34,559 nucleotides of DNA from Sulfuricella denitrificans (GTDB taxonomy: Bacteria; Pseudomonadota; Gammaproteobacteria; Burkholderiales; Sulfuricellaceae): assembly GCA_002632355.1 (NCBI GenBank), contig NSJJ01000022.1, positions 1-34,559 of the forward strand, written 5' to 3'. The position numbers and the translations under genes were made by a program. The notes beneath the pieces are model-generated. The model was not told where the DNA came from. It made no database searches and was given only the letters and a program-made list of their open reading frames with translations. Below are positions 26,443 to 34,559 of the stretch, one piece after another; position 1 is the first letter of the stretch, and every line of letters starts with the position of its first letter.

Positions 26443-27015
26443 CTATTTGCCGGGTTTTGCCCCAAAAACAAGGTCAAAATCGCTGCTGTCTGACCCTCCG
26501 CGCACCAGCCGGACATAGCCATATGGAGCCTGCTTGGTTTTGGGGAAGACATACCCGGTACCGAAATTGATACCCCAGGCATCCGTAGGCGCGAGCGCCA
26601 GCGATGTCGAACTCCAGAACCAGTCAGCGGGAGTGTGGGGGAAAATCGTTTCATTGACGCTTGGCGCACTGCAACTGATTTCCACAATCGACTGGAGCTC
26701 CTTGATATTTGGCAGGCGCCAATCTGAAAAACCCGCAAACCCCTTGGCCCCTGCAGGTGCCGACAGCGCTGCCTGCCAGTCTGCGCTGAGCGCCTTCCCT
26801 TCCCCGCACTGAGGACCGGAAAGGCCTTCCGGGCAGGACTTCCAGGTCAGCCCTGTGGCCTTGTGCGTCACGGTTCCGTTGCCATTATCGACAAAATCGG
26901 CTGTCGGGGTTGTTGGCGTGTTGAATGTCTTGCATGAGGCAGCACTTACCGTTGGTACGGTAACGAGCGCTACAGCAAACGCAAAAGAAATGAGAGTTCG
27001 TTGCGAATTAAACAT
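26443..27015 (-). CDS. exported DUF1566 (Lcl-like) protein 1
   Basis: The 190-residue product has a signal peptide (hydrophobic LISFAFAVALVTVPTVSA, cleavage near residue 25) and one DUF1566 domain. The recognisable blocks are NGTVTHKATGLTWKSC, FSDWRLPNIKELQSIVE, DWFWSSTS and a closing YVRLVRGG. Family members have a C-type-lectin-like fold and occur as adhesins and as variable receptor-like proteins; no enzymatic role is known to me. It is a diverged paralogue of the next gene, only 31 bp away. It ends 6 bp from the convergent TPR glycosyltransferase, with no visible terminator. Confidence 0.88.
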   Translation of the reverse strand: MFNSQRTLISFAFAVALVTVPTVSAASCKTFNTPTTPTADFVDNGNGTVTHKATGLTWKSCPEGLSGPQCGEGKALSADWQAALSAPAGAKGFAGFSDWRLPNIKELQSIVEISCSAPSVNETIFPHTPADWFWSSTSLALAPTDAWGINFGTGYVFPKTKQAPYGYVRLVRGGSDSSDFDLVFGAKPGK

Positions 27016-27046
27016 GTTTGATCCCGATCTGAATATGGAAGTTATC

Positions 27047-27835
27047 TCATCTGGCCTTGCGAACCAGGCGAACGGGGTATTGCATATCCTTGTTGCCTAC
27101 GCCGCTCAATGCTTTTCCGAAGTGGACGTCCCATACCTCTCCCGTGGGGCTTGAAGTCTTGACATTCTGGACCCAGTACCAGTTCGCAGCCGTATTGGGG
27201 AAAAAATCCGCATCGATAGTCGGGGCCTGTTTTGCGCCAAAATCGACCAGCGACTGCAGCTCGGGTAAAACCGGAAGACGCCAGTCCGAAAATCCGCACA
27301 GCCCTGATGCGTTTACGGCTGCAACATAGGCCTGCGTATTGCACAAACTTTCTGGCAGCGTGCCCTTGCAGGTATCGAATACCGGATCGCCCCGTGTTCC
27401 ACTATCCCCGCCGTTGTTCGCCGGATCGCTGGAATACCAGTGGTAGCGATGTCCTCCATGGCGCAAATCATTGGCCGCTGCGGTCTTGACCTCCCACAGC
27501 AGTCCGGTGACGTTGTCACGCGTACAGGCCCAGTCACCCGGCTGGCTACCCAGTTTGGCGCTGGCAGGCAATTCGGCGCCGTTATTGGCAATCTTTGTAA
27601 AATCGAAGCCGGATTTGCCGAGGCCGGTCTTGTTGAGGTGGCCGGTACTGGCGGCCGCATCCCGCCCATAACGACCGTCGTCCGACGCCTGCGAACAGTC
27701 GACACCCTTGCCCCTGGCATCAAAACACTGCAACAAGCCGCTGTCATTAAGGCCGGAACTCCAGGCCTGGGCTGCCCACAGGGAAGAGCCCAGCGAAAAA
27801 AGAACCAGATATGTTGTGGCAGAATTTCTGATCAT
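27047..27835 (-). CDS. exported DUF1566 (Lcl-like) protein 2
   Basis: The 262-residue product has an N-terminal signal peptide (YLVLFSLGSSLWAAQAWS), a spacer with a CFDARGKGVDC loop, and a DUF1566 domain: DNVTGLLWEVKTA, CGFSDWRLPVLPELQSLVD, NWYWVQNVKTSS and YPVRLVRKAR at the very end. It shares the FSDWRLP core and the order of blocks with the neighbouring protein, so the pair arose by an old duplication. The Cys pairs suggest disulphides in the periplasm or outside the cell. Last-but-one gene of the minus-strand run, 27 bp after the methyltransferase gene. Confidence 0.88.
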   Translation of the reverse strand: MIRNSATTYLVLFSLGSSLWAAQAWSSGLNDSGLLQCFDARGKGVDCSQASDDGRYGRDAAASTGHLNKTGLGKSGFDFTKIANNGAELPASAKLGSQPGDWACTRDNVTGLLWEVKTAAANDLRHGGHRYHWYSSDPANNGGDSGTRGDPVFDTCKGTLPESLCNTQAYVAAVNASGLCGFSDWRLPVLPELQSLVDFGAKQAPTIDADFFPNTAANWYWVQNVKTSSPTGEVWDVHFGKALSGVGNKDMQYPVRLVRKAR

Positions 27836-27862
27836 CGTCGATATTCCAAGCTTGGTTGTTGA

Positions 27863-29095
27863 TTATTTACTGGATACGCCAGAGTGATAAGGATGACTGT
27901 CGCGCTCGAAATCGGCCAGACGGCCATCATGCTCGATCAGCACCTTCCCGGCGCGAATTCCTTCACGTCTCATTTCGGCCACGATATCCTGTGCACGCCA
28001 TTGGGTGGGAATGATCACCACATCCGCTGGGTGTGCCTTCAGGGCATCCCGAAACTCGATACACTGACCGGTTCCAGGAACGAAGGTTCCCACCTTGTCA
28101 GGGTCGGAATCCACCACCAGCGGAAAACGCTGCGCATCGAGTCCGAAATGATGGATGAAAGCAGCCCCTTTCCCGGTTCCACCCCAAATTGCAACACGTG
28201 CCCCGCCTGCAGCCAGCTCGTCAAGCTGGGCTGAAATCCTGGCCCGGGCCAGTACCGTTCGTTCGGCAAAACCAGCTGCGTACTGAGCTCTTGCCCGAAG
28301 TTTCTCAGGCACTTCCAGGCGAACCAGGGCATAGACCACCTCGCCATCATAGCCATGTGAAATCCTCTCGATTTCCCCTGCACGCTGCATCAGCGTCCGG
28401 AAAGATTCAGTGCTGAAATGCGACACATGCTCATAGTAGAAGTCCGCCAGCCGTCCGGTCTCAAACACCCGGTCAATACACGGAACCTCGGCAAACAGCC
28501 AGCACGGCTTGTCGAGGCTGCTTCCGCCCCAGGCCAGTTGTTCCAGCAGGGCGGCGGGTTCGGTAAGGTGTTCGATTACATGCCGGATCACGATCGCATC
28601 CGGTAAAAAATCCGCCATATCCTGCAGGGGATCGAAAAGCCGGGCATGAAACTCCACCCCCAGCCCTGTCTCCGGGCTGGCATTGGGGTCGAAACCCACA
28701 AACCGCCCCCGCCCATCCGCCGCTTCGGACAAGCCGCGTACGAAATGGCCCTCACCGCAACCGATCTCTACCACGGTTGGCACCTCCGGCAGCTTCGCCA
28801 GAAGGATGTCCCTTGTGTCGGCAAGATGTCCTTTCCAGATACCGCCGCGGTTGAACATGCGGTTGGGGTTATTCTGGTAGGGAATCGCGTCATAACGGAA
28901 TGAACGATTCCAGACATGCGAGCAGGCAGGACACTGGACAAAATCCAGGGGGTGGTGTGGCATGCCCCTGGCCTCATCAGCGGATGCTGGCCAGCCCAGG
29001 GTAGCAAGGGCCTGCCTTCCGCCATCAAAAAATGGAGCCGCGACGGCATGGGCACAGACCGGACAAGAAGACGCTACAAGCACGGGATGATTCAT
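27863..29095 (-). CDS. class I methyltransferase with zinc-binding and C-methyltransferase-type domains
   Basis: The ATG at 29095 is chosen; a GTG at 29107 adds four residues but has no ribosome binding site. The 410-residue product has an N-terminal Cys quartet (CPVC 11-14, CPAC 55-58), SAM motif I VVEIGCGEGHF (about 108-118), and IVIRHVIEHLTEP. Its C-terminal Rossmann-like domain has VAIWGGTGKGAAFIHHFG and VVDSDPDKVGTFVPGT. This three-part design is that of sugar C-methyltransferases such as TylC3/NovU and their relatives, so transfer of a methyl group to a ketosugar carbon is likely. The substrate might come from the epimerase at 30808. It follows the smaller methyltransferase by 41 bp. 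Confidence 0.87.
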   Translation of the reverse strand: MNHPVLVASSCPVCAHAVAAPFFDGGRQALATLGWPASADEARGMPHHPLDFVQCPACSHVWNRSFRYDAIPYQNNPNRMFNRGGIWKGHLADTRDILLAKLPEVPTVVEIGCGEGHFVRGLSEAADGRGRFVGFDPNASPETGLGVEFHARLFDPLQDMADFLPDAIVIRHVIEHLTEPAALLEQLAWGGSSLDKPCWLFAEVPCIDRVFETGRLADFYYEHVSHFSTESFRTLMQRAGEIERISHGYDGEVVYALVRLEVPEKLRARAQYAAGFAERTVLARARISAQLDELAAGGARVAIWGGTGKGAAFIHHFGLDAQRFPLVVDSDPDKVGTFVPGTGQCIEFRDALKAHPADVVIIPTQWRAQDIVAEMRREGIRAGKVLIEHDGRLADFERDSHPYHSGVSSK

Positions 29096-29136
29096 GAATA
29101 CATCCACTTTCTATTTTTCATTCGATTCAAACTCCA

Positions 29137-29910
29137 TCAACGAAAGTTTTTCCAGGCATCGCTCGCCTTCCGGGAAATTGCTTTCGCATAATAGCCCTGC
29201 ATTGGCACACGGAAGGGCAAAGGTTCCAGAGGGCGCTGCAACACGACATAGATCAGGGAATTTGCGCCGATCTGCCCCGTCTGCGCCATTTCAAGCACAT
29301 GTTCCCGGTCTCGCAATTGCACCAGCTTGACGGGGGTCACTTCTGCGTAAACGGCCAGCAGCATGACATATCCGTTGGCTGCTGCCAAATCCCAGTAGAA
29401 AGTCGGATTGAAATTGTAAAATCCATGATCCAGCCAGCCCGTGAAAGGCAGACCGTGCATCATCAAGCCACCCGGCAGGGTATGGTCATGTATGGTTCTG
29501 AAAGCCTGGGCGACATTGAAAACATGCTCCACCGTACCGAGATTCATGACCAGATGAAACTGCCGCTGCAGGTCAATCGGATTATTCAGATCCAGCTTGA
29601 GCGCCTGATCCGTCCCGTCAAAATCAATCGCCGTCATGCTGCCGGGCAGCAGAAAAGTTTGCCAGAACACCCTGGCAATTTCCCATAACATTCCTGGCCG
29701 CTTGGCCCGGGTTACTTCATCCAGAGTGCGGAACAAAGCCTGCCGCCGGTCTTCGGGGGCAAAGCGATAAATATCCTGGGCCAGTTGCTTGATATCCACA
29801 TCACCGTACCAGTTGGCTTCCCCGAGTTCCAGTACATGACCTCCCTGGGGCAAAGCATGTTTCTCGCGCAGGTTGCGAAACAGGTTATATTCGATTCCGG
29901 TAATTGCCAT
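29137..29910 (-). CDS. SAM-dependent methyltransferase-like protein
   Basis: The start at 29910 is chosen because the upstream extension overlaps the radical SAM gene and carries no domain; the ATG lies 7 nt after that gene's stop. The 257-residue product has motif I HVLELGEANWYGD and a later FHLVMNLGTVEHVFNVAQAF, matching the acidic and EHV blocks of class I methyltransferases. The glycine loop is irregular (GEANWYG), so the cofactor pocket may be unusual. Substrate unknown; its coupling to a radical SAM protein and a nucleotide-sugar decarboxylase suggests a modification of a sugar or glycopeptide. Confidence 0.7.
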   Translation of the reverse strand: MAITGIEYNLFRNLREKHALPQGGHVLELGEANWYGDVDIKQLAQDIYRFAPEDRRQALFRTLDEVTRAKRPGMLWEIARVFWQTFLLPGSMTAIDFDGTDQALKLDLNNPIDLQRQFHLVMNLGTVEHVFNVAQAFRTIHDHTLPGGLMMHGLPFTGWLDHGFYNFNPTFYWDLAAANGYVMLLAVYAEVTPVKLVQLRDREHVLEMAQTGQIGANSLIYVVLQRPLEPLPFRVPMQGYYAKAISRKASDAWKNFR

Positions 29911-29917
29911 GGTCTTC

Positions 29918-30811
29918 TCACAAAAAGCCGCAACGGCGGCAGGGATCTGCTTCGAGCCGGGTACCCAGGCCAGCGCGCAGACGACGAAATTCGGGCTTGT
30001 TGTAGATATCCAGAACGTGCTCGTGGCGCACATTCCCGATGGGGTATTCTGCGTTGCCATCCATGCAGCAGTGCGCCACCACGCCCGTGGCGGTAATCGA
30101 GAGATCGAACCAGCGCACGCACCCTACTGGCGGAACCGGAGCCATCGCCACATCCACCTGGCCGATCCAGCCACCGCGAGGAAACAGGCTGATTTCGAAA
30201 AGAGGGAAGCGTTTTTTTACCCACGACCCGAATTCCTGGTCCGCCTGCGTCCCATCGCCCACTCGCGACAACACCACCGTGGTTGGAAAACGTTTTTCCG
30301 CCTTGGCCTTGTGAATCATCTCCAGCCGTTCGATCGTGCGCGCCCAGGGCAGTTTCATGGTCTGCTCGTACTCCGCCTCGCGGTGATCGTTGAAGCTGAT
30401 CCACAGGTAACCGATACGGGGAAAGGCCGCCAACTGAAGCAGTTTCTTTTCGGTAATCGGCGAGGCATTACTGGTGAGCGTAATGCTGGCATTGGGCAAG
30501 CGTTCCTGAAACAGTGCCAGCAGGTCGAACAGCCGGTTGTCCAGAAAGGGTTCGTTGACCTTGAACGGACTGAGCTGAAAAGGATGCAGGCGCGGAATGT
30601 CGCACAAATCGTTTACCACCTTGGCGATCAGGGCATCGTCCATCACGGCACCCTGCCGCTCAAGCGTGGGATAGGGGCAAAAATTGCAGGCGGCGTTGCA
30701 CTTCGCCATGGTCTCAAGATGAACATGGGCGGGAAAATCGATACTCGACGAATGCCGCATGGATAACACGTTCTGCTGATAAGCCTGAAGCGCGGGGGTG
30801 AGCATCGTCAT
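29918..30811 (-). CDS. radical SAM/SPASM domain protein
   Basis: The ATG at 30811 overlaps the stop of the upstream epimerase (ATGA); the longer frame is a shadow. The 297-residue product has the radical SAM cluster motif CNAACNFC (Cys38, 42, 45), a TIM-barrel region ([17 protein letters not shown]) and a C-terminal SPASM-like region: [23 protein letters not shown], then [20 protein letters not shown] and DPCRRC, whose cysteines would hold an auxiliary Fe-S cluster. Such proteins occur in glycan and peptide-modification loci and carry out difficult C-H chemistry such as epimerisation or dehydrogenation. The substrate is not identifiable here. Confidence 0.88.
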   Translation of the reverse strand: MTMLTPALQAYQQNVLSMRHSSSIDFPAHVHLETMAKCNAACNFCPYPTLERQGAVMDDALIAKVVNDLCDIPRLHPFQLSPFKVNEPFLDNRLFDLLALFQERLPNASITLTSNASPITEKKLLQLAAFPRIGYLWISFNDHREAEYEQTMKLPWARTIERLEMIHKAKAEKRFPTTVVLSRVGDGTQADQEFGSWVKKRFPLFEISLFPRGGWIGQVDVAMAPVPPVGCVRWFDLSITATGVVAHCCMDGNAEYPIGNVRHEHVLDIYNKPEFRRLRAGLGTRLEADPCRRCGFL

Positions 30812-31746
30812 AGCGCCAGTGTCTTCCTGAAATAGGCGATCGTTTCTTTCAGTCCGTCTTCCAGCGCCACCTTCGGCGTCCACCCCAGGGTCGCCCTGGC
30901 CAGAGAAATATCAGGCTGACGTTGTACCGGATCGTCCTGCGGCAGGGGACGGAATTCGAGAGGGCTCTTCGAGCCGGTCAGCCGCAGGACTTCTTCAGCC
31001 AGTTGCCGGATGGTGAACTCCACCGGGTTACCCAGATTCATCGGGCCAATTTCACTGTCCTGATCCATCATCCCCACCAGACCGTCCACCAGATCGTCCA
31101 CATAACAGAAAGATCGGCTCTGGCTGCCATCACCGTAAAGGGTCAGTGGCTCACCGGACAGGGCCTGAACGATGAAATTGGACACGACCCGGCCATCGCG
31201 CGGGTGCATGCGCGGACCGTAGGTATTGAAGAGGCGCACGACGCGAATATCCACGCCATTCTGGCGGTGGTAATCGAAGAACAGTGTCTCCGCACAGCGT
31301 TTTCCCTCGTCATAGCAGGAGCGCGGGCCGATCGGGTTCACATGTCCCCAGTAGCTTTCCGGCTGCGGATGGAGCTTGGGGTCGCCGTACACTTCCGAGG
31401 TGGAAGCCTGAAGTATCCGCGCCCGGCGACGTTTTGCCAGCCCCAGCATGTTGATCGCCCCGAGTACCGAGGTTTTCGTGGTGGAAACTGGATCATTCTG
31501 ATAATGAATGGGGCTGGCAGGGCAGGCCAGGTTATAGATGCGATCGACTTCCACATACAGCGGCAGCCAGACATCGTGGCGGATCAGCTCGAAACGCTTG
31601 TGCCCGACCAGATGCCGGATATTGTCCTTGCTTCCGGTATAGAAATTGTCGACACACAGCACTTCGTGGCCGCTGTCGACCAGACGCTCGCACAGGTGAG
31701 AACCGATAAAACCGGCGCCTCCGGTAATGAGAGTGGTAGGAGTCAT
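30808..31746 (-). CDS. UDP-glucuronate decarboxylase-like NAD-dependent epimerase
   Basis: The start at 31746 gives [18 protein letters not shown], a standard SDR opening 2 nt after the upstream stop. The 312-residue product has [23 protein letters not shown], the catalytic SCYDEGKR (Tyr-x3-Lys) and [19 protein letters not shown]. Together these are the signature of UDP-glucuronic acid decarboxylases (UXS), which make UDP-xylose or a UDP-4-keto-pentose; dTDP-glucose dehydratases are the nearest alternative. It would supply a pentose or a 4-keto sugar to the glycan made by the minus-strand genes. Confidence 0.9.
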   Translation of the reverse strand: MTPTTLITGGAGFIGSHLCERLVDSGHEVLCVDNFYTGSKDNIRHLVGHKRFELIRHDVWLPLYVEVDRIYNLACPASPIHYQNDPVSTTKTSVLGAINMLGLAKRRRARILQASTSEVYGDPKLHPQPESYWGHVNPIGPRSCYDEGKRCAETLFFDYHRQNGVDIRVVRLFNTYGPRMHPRDGRVVSNFIVQALSGEPLTLYGDGSQSRSFCYVDDLVDGLVGMMDQDSEIGPMNLGNPVEFTIRQLAEEVLRLTGSKSPLEFRPLPQDDPVQRQPDISLARATLGWTPKVALEDGLKETIAYFRKTLAL

Positions 31747-31748
31747 GA

Positions 31749-34235
31749 CTATTCTTCCATATTGAATAAAGAGGGCGACCACCCCGGAGGCAGCCTTTCG
31801 CCACGCGCAGCGGCATCCACGGAAGCCGCCAGAAAATCTTCAAATTCCCGCACTGCCATCTGATCCGCAAAAAGCCGGGTTTGCGCGGTAGCCTGCAATG
31901 ACTTGCCCAAAGCCTCCCGTCGCAGGGAATTCCGCCCCAGCTCAAGGGCGACCGGGGCGTAATCGTCGATATTTCCGGCAACCGGCGCATCGTCAATCCC
32001 CATCTGGCGATAGGCGCCGGCAACCAGTCGGCCGCGCATGAAGCGCCCTGGCCAGGTCACCATCGGGATGCCATAAACCATCGCCTCGTAGAGCGTGTTG
32101 CCGCTACCGAAATGCACCGGATCGAGCAGCACATCCATGTGCGCCATGAGCGCCATGAACTGGTTAAGCGGCATGCGCGGCATGAACAATACCCGCTCTG
32201 CGAGCCGGGGTGCGGATTTTTCCCAGCGCGCGCGCAACTGTTTGCTCCAGGCCGCATGTTTCCCTTCGATCAGGATAATCCACCCTTGCGGATCACCTTC
32301 AACAATGGCCGCCAGCACCCTGTCGAAATCGGGGTGAAACTTGAACAGGGTCTGCGGACAACCATACAGCGTCCCCTTCTCCGGAAGCCCCAGCGCCACC
32401 CGCTCCGGGACCTTGTCAGGTTTGATGAGCGGCTCATAATAACAGGGTAGCCGTTTGAAACGAATCAGCCTTTCGCTGTAGTGCGCGTCGGCCTCCTCCG
32501 GCTCTATAGATGCCGCAGACAGGAAATAATCCATGGTATCGATCCCGGTAGTATCCGGGTGTCCCCAGCTCACTGCCTGCACCGGAGCCAGCCTGGAATA
32601 TGCCAGAAAGTAAGAGGTATGATGCATGCCGATGTCGGGATAGAACAGTACGTCGAGTTCCGCTTCCGCAATGGCCTGTTGCATGGCGGAAAAGGAATGG
32701 GGCAGTGCGATGACCCGGTCCGCCTCACGGTCGATCTGTTCCCGCACGCTGTCCTGCTTCGCGGCTGGCGCATGCAGAACCACCACTTCGAAACGCTGCC
32801 GGTCAAGTTCCCGGATCAACCCCTGGTAAAGCTTGCCAATGGTGTGTGCGCCAAGACACTCGGATAGAAAACCGACACGCAACCTGCGTGAATTCTGAGC
32901 CGGAGCTTGCCAGCCCTGCAGATGCGGCGCGCGAAAGTTCAGCGCCGGGCAACGGGCGCGAAACAGTCTGCACAGCCTCTCCATGAAGGAGCGGTCGTTT
33001 TCGTCATGGTAAGCGAGATAAAAAGCCGGAGCGCCTGCGGTATTGAGCGGATTGTCGATCATGGCCGGATCTTCGGCCAGTTTACCGGTTTCCCTGGCAT
33101 AGCGTTCGCGCCAACTGGCAATATGACTTCTGGACTCCGTGATCACGGGAAGGTTGATGGCAGCTGCCAGCTTGTAACTCAATCGTTCCGGGCTGTTCGT
33201 CACGGCACGCTGGTACCAGATATCTGCCGCATCGGGCAGCCCGGTGTCCTGGAGCGCATTTCCAAGATTAACCTGCATCTCGGCCATTTCCGGCCTGAGT
33301 TCCAGGGCTCGGTGATAACTGGCCATGGCCTCATCCGTCTTGCCGAGGGACTGAAAGGCATTACCCAGGTTGCCGTGGGCGCTGGCCATATCGGGCCGGA
33401 GCGCCAGTGCGCGCTGATAACATACCACCGCCTCATCCAGCCGGCCCAGATCCCTGAACACATTGCCCAGATTGTTCAGGGTATCGGCCGCATCGGGCCG
33501 AATTGCAAGCGCGCGCTGGTAACTGGCTGCTGCCGCCTCGAGTCGCCCCATGCCTTGCAGGACATTACCCAGGTTATTATGCGCATCGGCAAGGCGCGGC
33601 TGAAGGGTCAGCGCATGCTGATAACAGGCCGCAGCCTCATCCATTCGCCCGAGGGATTTCAGGGCATTGCCCTGATTGAAGCTGGCATCGGCGAAATCGG
33701 GGCGGATCGCCAGAGCGCGCTGATAGCAAGCCACGGCCTCATCGAAACGGCCCAGCATGCTCAATGCGTTACCCAGATTGCTGTGCGCATCGGCAAAATC
33801 CGGCTTGAGCGCCAGGGCGCGCCGATAACTCGCTATCGCCTCATCAAACTGCCCGAGATTTTGCTGTGCATTGCCCAGATTGCCATAGGCATCGGCAAAA
33901 TCCGGCCTGAGCGCCAGGGCGCGTTGCAGTGAGTCGATGGCCGCCTGATTCTGCTTGCGCACCAGCAACGCAACCCCCAGGAGAAACCATGCCATGCTGT
34001 CTTCAGGATGCCGCCCTGTCAGCACGCGCGCGGCGGCCTCCATTTCCTGATAGCGTCCGGCATTGAACAGGGCGATGAGCGTGGCCGGATCTACAACGGC
34101 AAGCGATGCCGGCTGTTTTGCCGGATCGGGCGCAACAGGTGCGCCACCCGTTGTATTTTCCGCCAGGCTGCCGCAGCAGTGCTTATACTTCTTTCCGCTG
34201 CCACAGGGACAGGGGGCGTTGCGGTTGATGCTCAT
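31749..34235 (-). CDS. large SEC-C/TPR/GT41-like glycosyltransferase
   Basis: The 828-residue product is built like the protein at 24679 but larger. A SEC-C zinc motif ([15 protein letters not shown], 7-21) comes first, then at least eight near-identical TPRs (about 85-345, consensus A-H-x-N-L-G-N-A), and an OGT/SPINDLY-like catalytic region (about 455-800). [18 protein letters not shown] provides the His, [15 protein letters not shown] the Lys, and [17 protein letters not shown] the UDP-sugar site. It is expected to glycosylate a cytoplasmic protein, perhaps many sites of one substrate. The ATG overlaps the stop of the upstream glycosyltransferase, so both are probably co-translated. The catalytic part has diverged from the other copy, suggesting another sugar or target. 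Confidence 0.9.
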   Translation of the reverse strand: MSINRNAPCPCGSGKKYKHCCGSLAENTTGGAPVAPDPAKQPASLAVVDPATLIALFNAGRYQEMEAAARVLTGRHPEDSMAWFLLGVALLVRKQNQAAIDSLQRALALRPDFADAYGNLGNAQQNLGQFDEAIASYRRALALKPDFADAHSNLGNALSMLGRFDEAVACYQRALAIRPDFADASFNQGNALKSLGRMDEAAACYQHALTLQPRLADAHNNLGNVLQGMGRLEAAAASYQRALAIRPDAADTLNNLGNVFRDLGRLDEAVVCYQRALALRPDMASAHGNLGNAFQSLGKTDEAMASYHRALELRPEMAEMQVNLGNALQDTGLPDAADIWYQRAVTNSPERLSYKLAAAINLPVITESRSHIASWRERYARETGKLAEDPAMIDNPLNTAGAPAFYLAYHDENDRSFMERLCRLFRARCPALNFRAPHLQGWQAPAQNSRRLRVGFLSECLGAHTIGKLYQGLIRELDRQRFEVVVLHAPAAKQDSVREQIDREADRVIALPHSFSAMQQAIAEAELDVLFYPDIGMHHTSYFLAYSRLAPVQAVSWGHPDTTGIDTMDYFLSAASIEPEEADAHYSERLIRFKRLPCYYEPLIKPDKVPERVALGLPEKGTLYGCPQTLFKFHPDFDRVLAAIVEGDPQGWIILIEGKHAAWSKQLRARWEKSAPRLAERVLFMPRMPLNQFMALMAHMDVLLDPVHFGSGNTLYEAMVYGIPMVTWPGRFMRGRLVAGAYRQMGIDDAPVAGNIDDYAPVALELGRNSLRREALGKSLQATAQTRLFADQMAVREFEDFLAASVDAAARGERLPPGWSPSLFNMEE
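33203..33983 (-). repeat. ~102-bp tandem repeats encoding TPRs
   Basis: About eight consecutive units of 34 codons, similar also at DNA level (recurring AATCTGGGCAA and CGGGCGCTGGCG-like blocks), lie within the glycosyltransferase gene. The nucleotide similarity suggests recent unit duplication or gene conversion, so repeat number may differ between strains. Confidence 0.8.
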
Positions 34236-34559
34236 GCTTTCCTCTCTTCGCCTGCCCAGCTTTCAAGGTCCTGTCCGATCTGATCCAGCAGCGGCTCCCA
34301 GGGCGCGTCCCATTTCTTCAGGTACATGTGGATGCTGGGCATCCAGGGGTAGTGTTCTGCTCCCAGCCTGTCCCAGACAGTATCCAGGCTGTACATCCAG
34401 GTTTTCTGGCCCAGGGCGCCGGATGTGGCGGCTACCGATGTCCCGGCCGTGATGACCAGGTCCAGGGCCGCCGTCAGGGCCGCCGCTTCGTCCAGTTCGT
34501 CCTTGAGGTCGATTCCGGGGGGGATGTGGATTTCGACCCCAAAGGCTTCCCGCGCCGAT
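34232..34559 (-). CDS. C-terminus of a GT9-like glycosyltransferase (5' partial)
   Basis: An open frame enters from the window edge and ends in TGA at 34232, overlapping the start of the TPR glycosyltransferase (ATGA). The visible 108 residues include DLVITAGTSVAATSGALGQ followed by KTWMYSLDTVWDRLG. This matches the end of GT9/heptosyltransferase-like domains, whose usual form is DLVISxDTxxAHLAGALG. Such domains are often fused to N-terminal TPRs, as in the flagellin glycosyltransferase FlmG of Caulobacter. Whether this one carries TPRs cannot be seen here. Here Gly replaces the usual Asp in the motif. Confidence 0.75.
   Translation of the reverse strand, partial: SAREAFGVEIHIPPGIDLKDELDEAAALTAALDLVITAGTSVAATSGALGQKTWMYSLDTVWDRLGAEHYPWMPSIHMYLKKWDAPWEPLLDQIGQDLESWAGEERKA

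Noticed and set aside
26443-27835. Diversity-generating retroelement
   Set aside because: DUF1566 proteins can be targets, but no reverse transcriptase or template repeat is visible in the window.
32907-33932. 341-codon open frame on the plus strand
   Set aside because: It is the mirror of the TPR repeats. Its apparent repeated IGKIRLERQ-like pattern is only the antisense of the 34-residue units.
33203-33983. CRISPR array
   Set aside because: The regular repeats are in frame 34-codon TPR units without unique spacers.

Overview
The window is 34.5 kb of a surface-glycan and protein-glycosylation locus. It looks proteobacterial, probably a betaproteobacterium of the Nitrosomonadales/Gallionella-Sulfuricella type. 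This guess rests on moderately high GC, on a Wzm/Wzt ABC export pair next to a complete pseudaminic-acid set, and on the style of the DUF1566 and SEC-C/TPR proteins. No rRNA or other phylogenetic marker is present, so the taxonomy is an inference. Genes are packed tightly, mostly with ATGA or TGATG overlaps, and no stretch longer than 300 bases lacks a gene.

Layout. Positions 1-26436 are all on the + strand. (a) 2-4054: a WsaF-like glycosyltransferase cut by the window edge, the ABC exporter pair wzm and wzt, and an LpxL-like acyltransferase. (b) 4130-4849: an orphan secreted protein in AT-richer DNA. (c) 4931-8914: a GalE-like epimerase, a methyltransferase with a coiled-coil tail, and a tandem GT2 glycosyltransferase. 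(d) 9025-15117: a compact CMP-pseudaminic acid operon: pseB, pseC, an SpsF-type cytidylyltransferase, a Pse-associated methylase, a pseG-pseH fusion and pseI. (e) 15165-15796: a Phd/PIN toxin-antitoxin pair with its own palindromic operator, set inside the operon. (f) 15793-24664: a second sugar module with a second SpsF-type cytidylyltransferase, a Gfo/Idh/MocA oxidoreductase, an unassigned GT-B-like protein, a DegT aminotransferase, two N-acetyl-sugar amidotransferases sharing one HisH-like and one HisF-like protein, and a GNAT acetyltransferase. (g) 24679-26436: a SEC-C/TPR/GT41 (O-GlcNAc-transferase-like) protein.

Positions 26443-34559 are all on the - strand and converge on the first block with a 6-bp gap. 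In transcription order they are a TPR-type glycosyltransferase C-terminus (cut by the window edge), a large SEC-C/TPR/GT41 protein, a UDP-glucuronate-decarboxylase-like epimerase, a radical SAM/SPASM protein, a small methyltransferase, a C-methyltransferase-like protein, and two exported DUF1566 proteins.

How it fits together. The pse operon should make CMP-pseudaminic acid or a methylated derivative. The amidotransferase/HisH/HisF set should turn an N-acetyl group into an acetamidino group, as proposed for WbpG-HisH-HisF in Pseudomonas O-antigen and for PseA and PtmG in Campylobacter. Wzm/Wzt would export a polymer built by the GT2 and WsaF-like transferases. The TPR glycosyltransferases may instead decorate proteins such as flagellin. 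The least expected features are a HisF paralogue that has lost catalytic Asp11, a ~124-bp near-palindrome filling the gap before the second amidotransferase and covering a well-initiated 40-codon ORF, an LpxL-like enzyme with Asn in place of its catalytic acid, and a TA operon translationally coupled to sugar genes.
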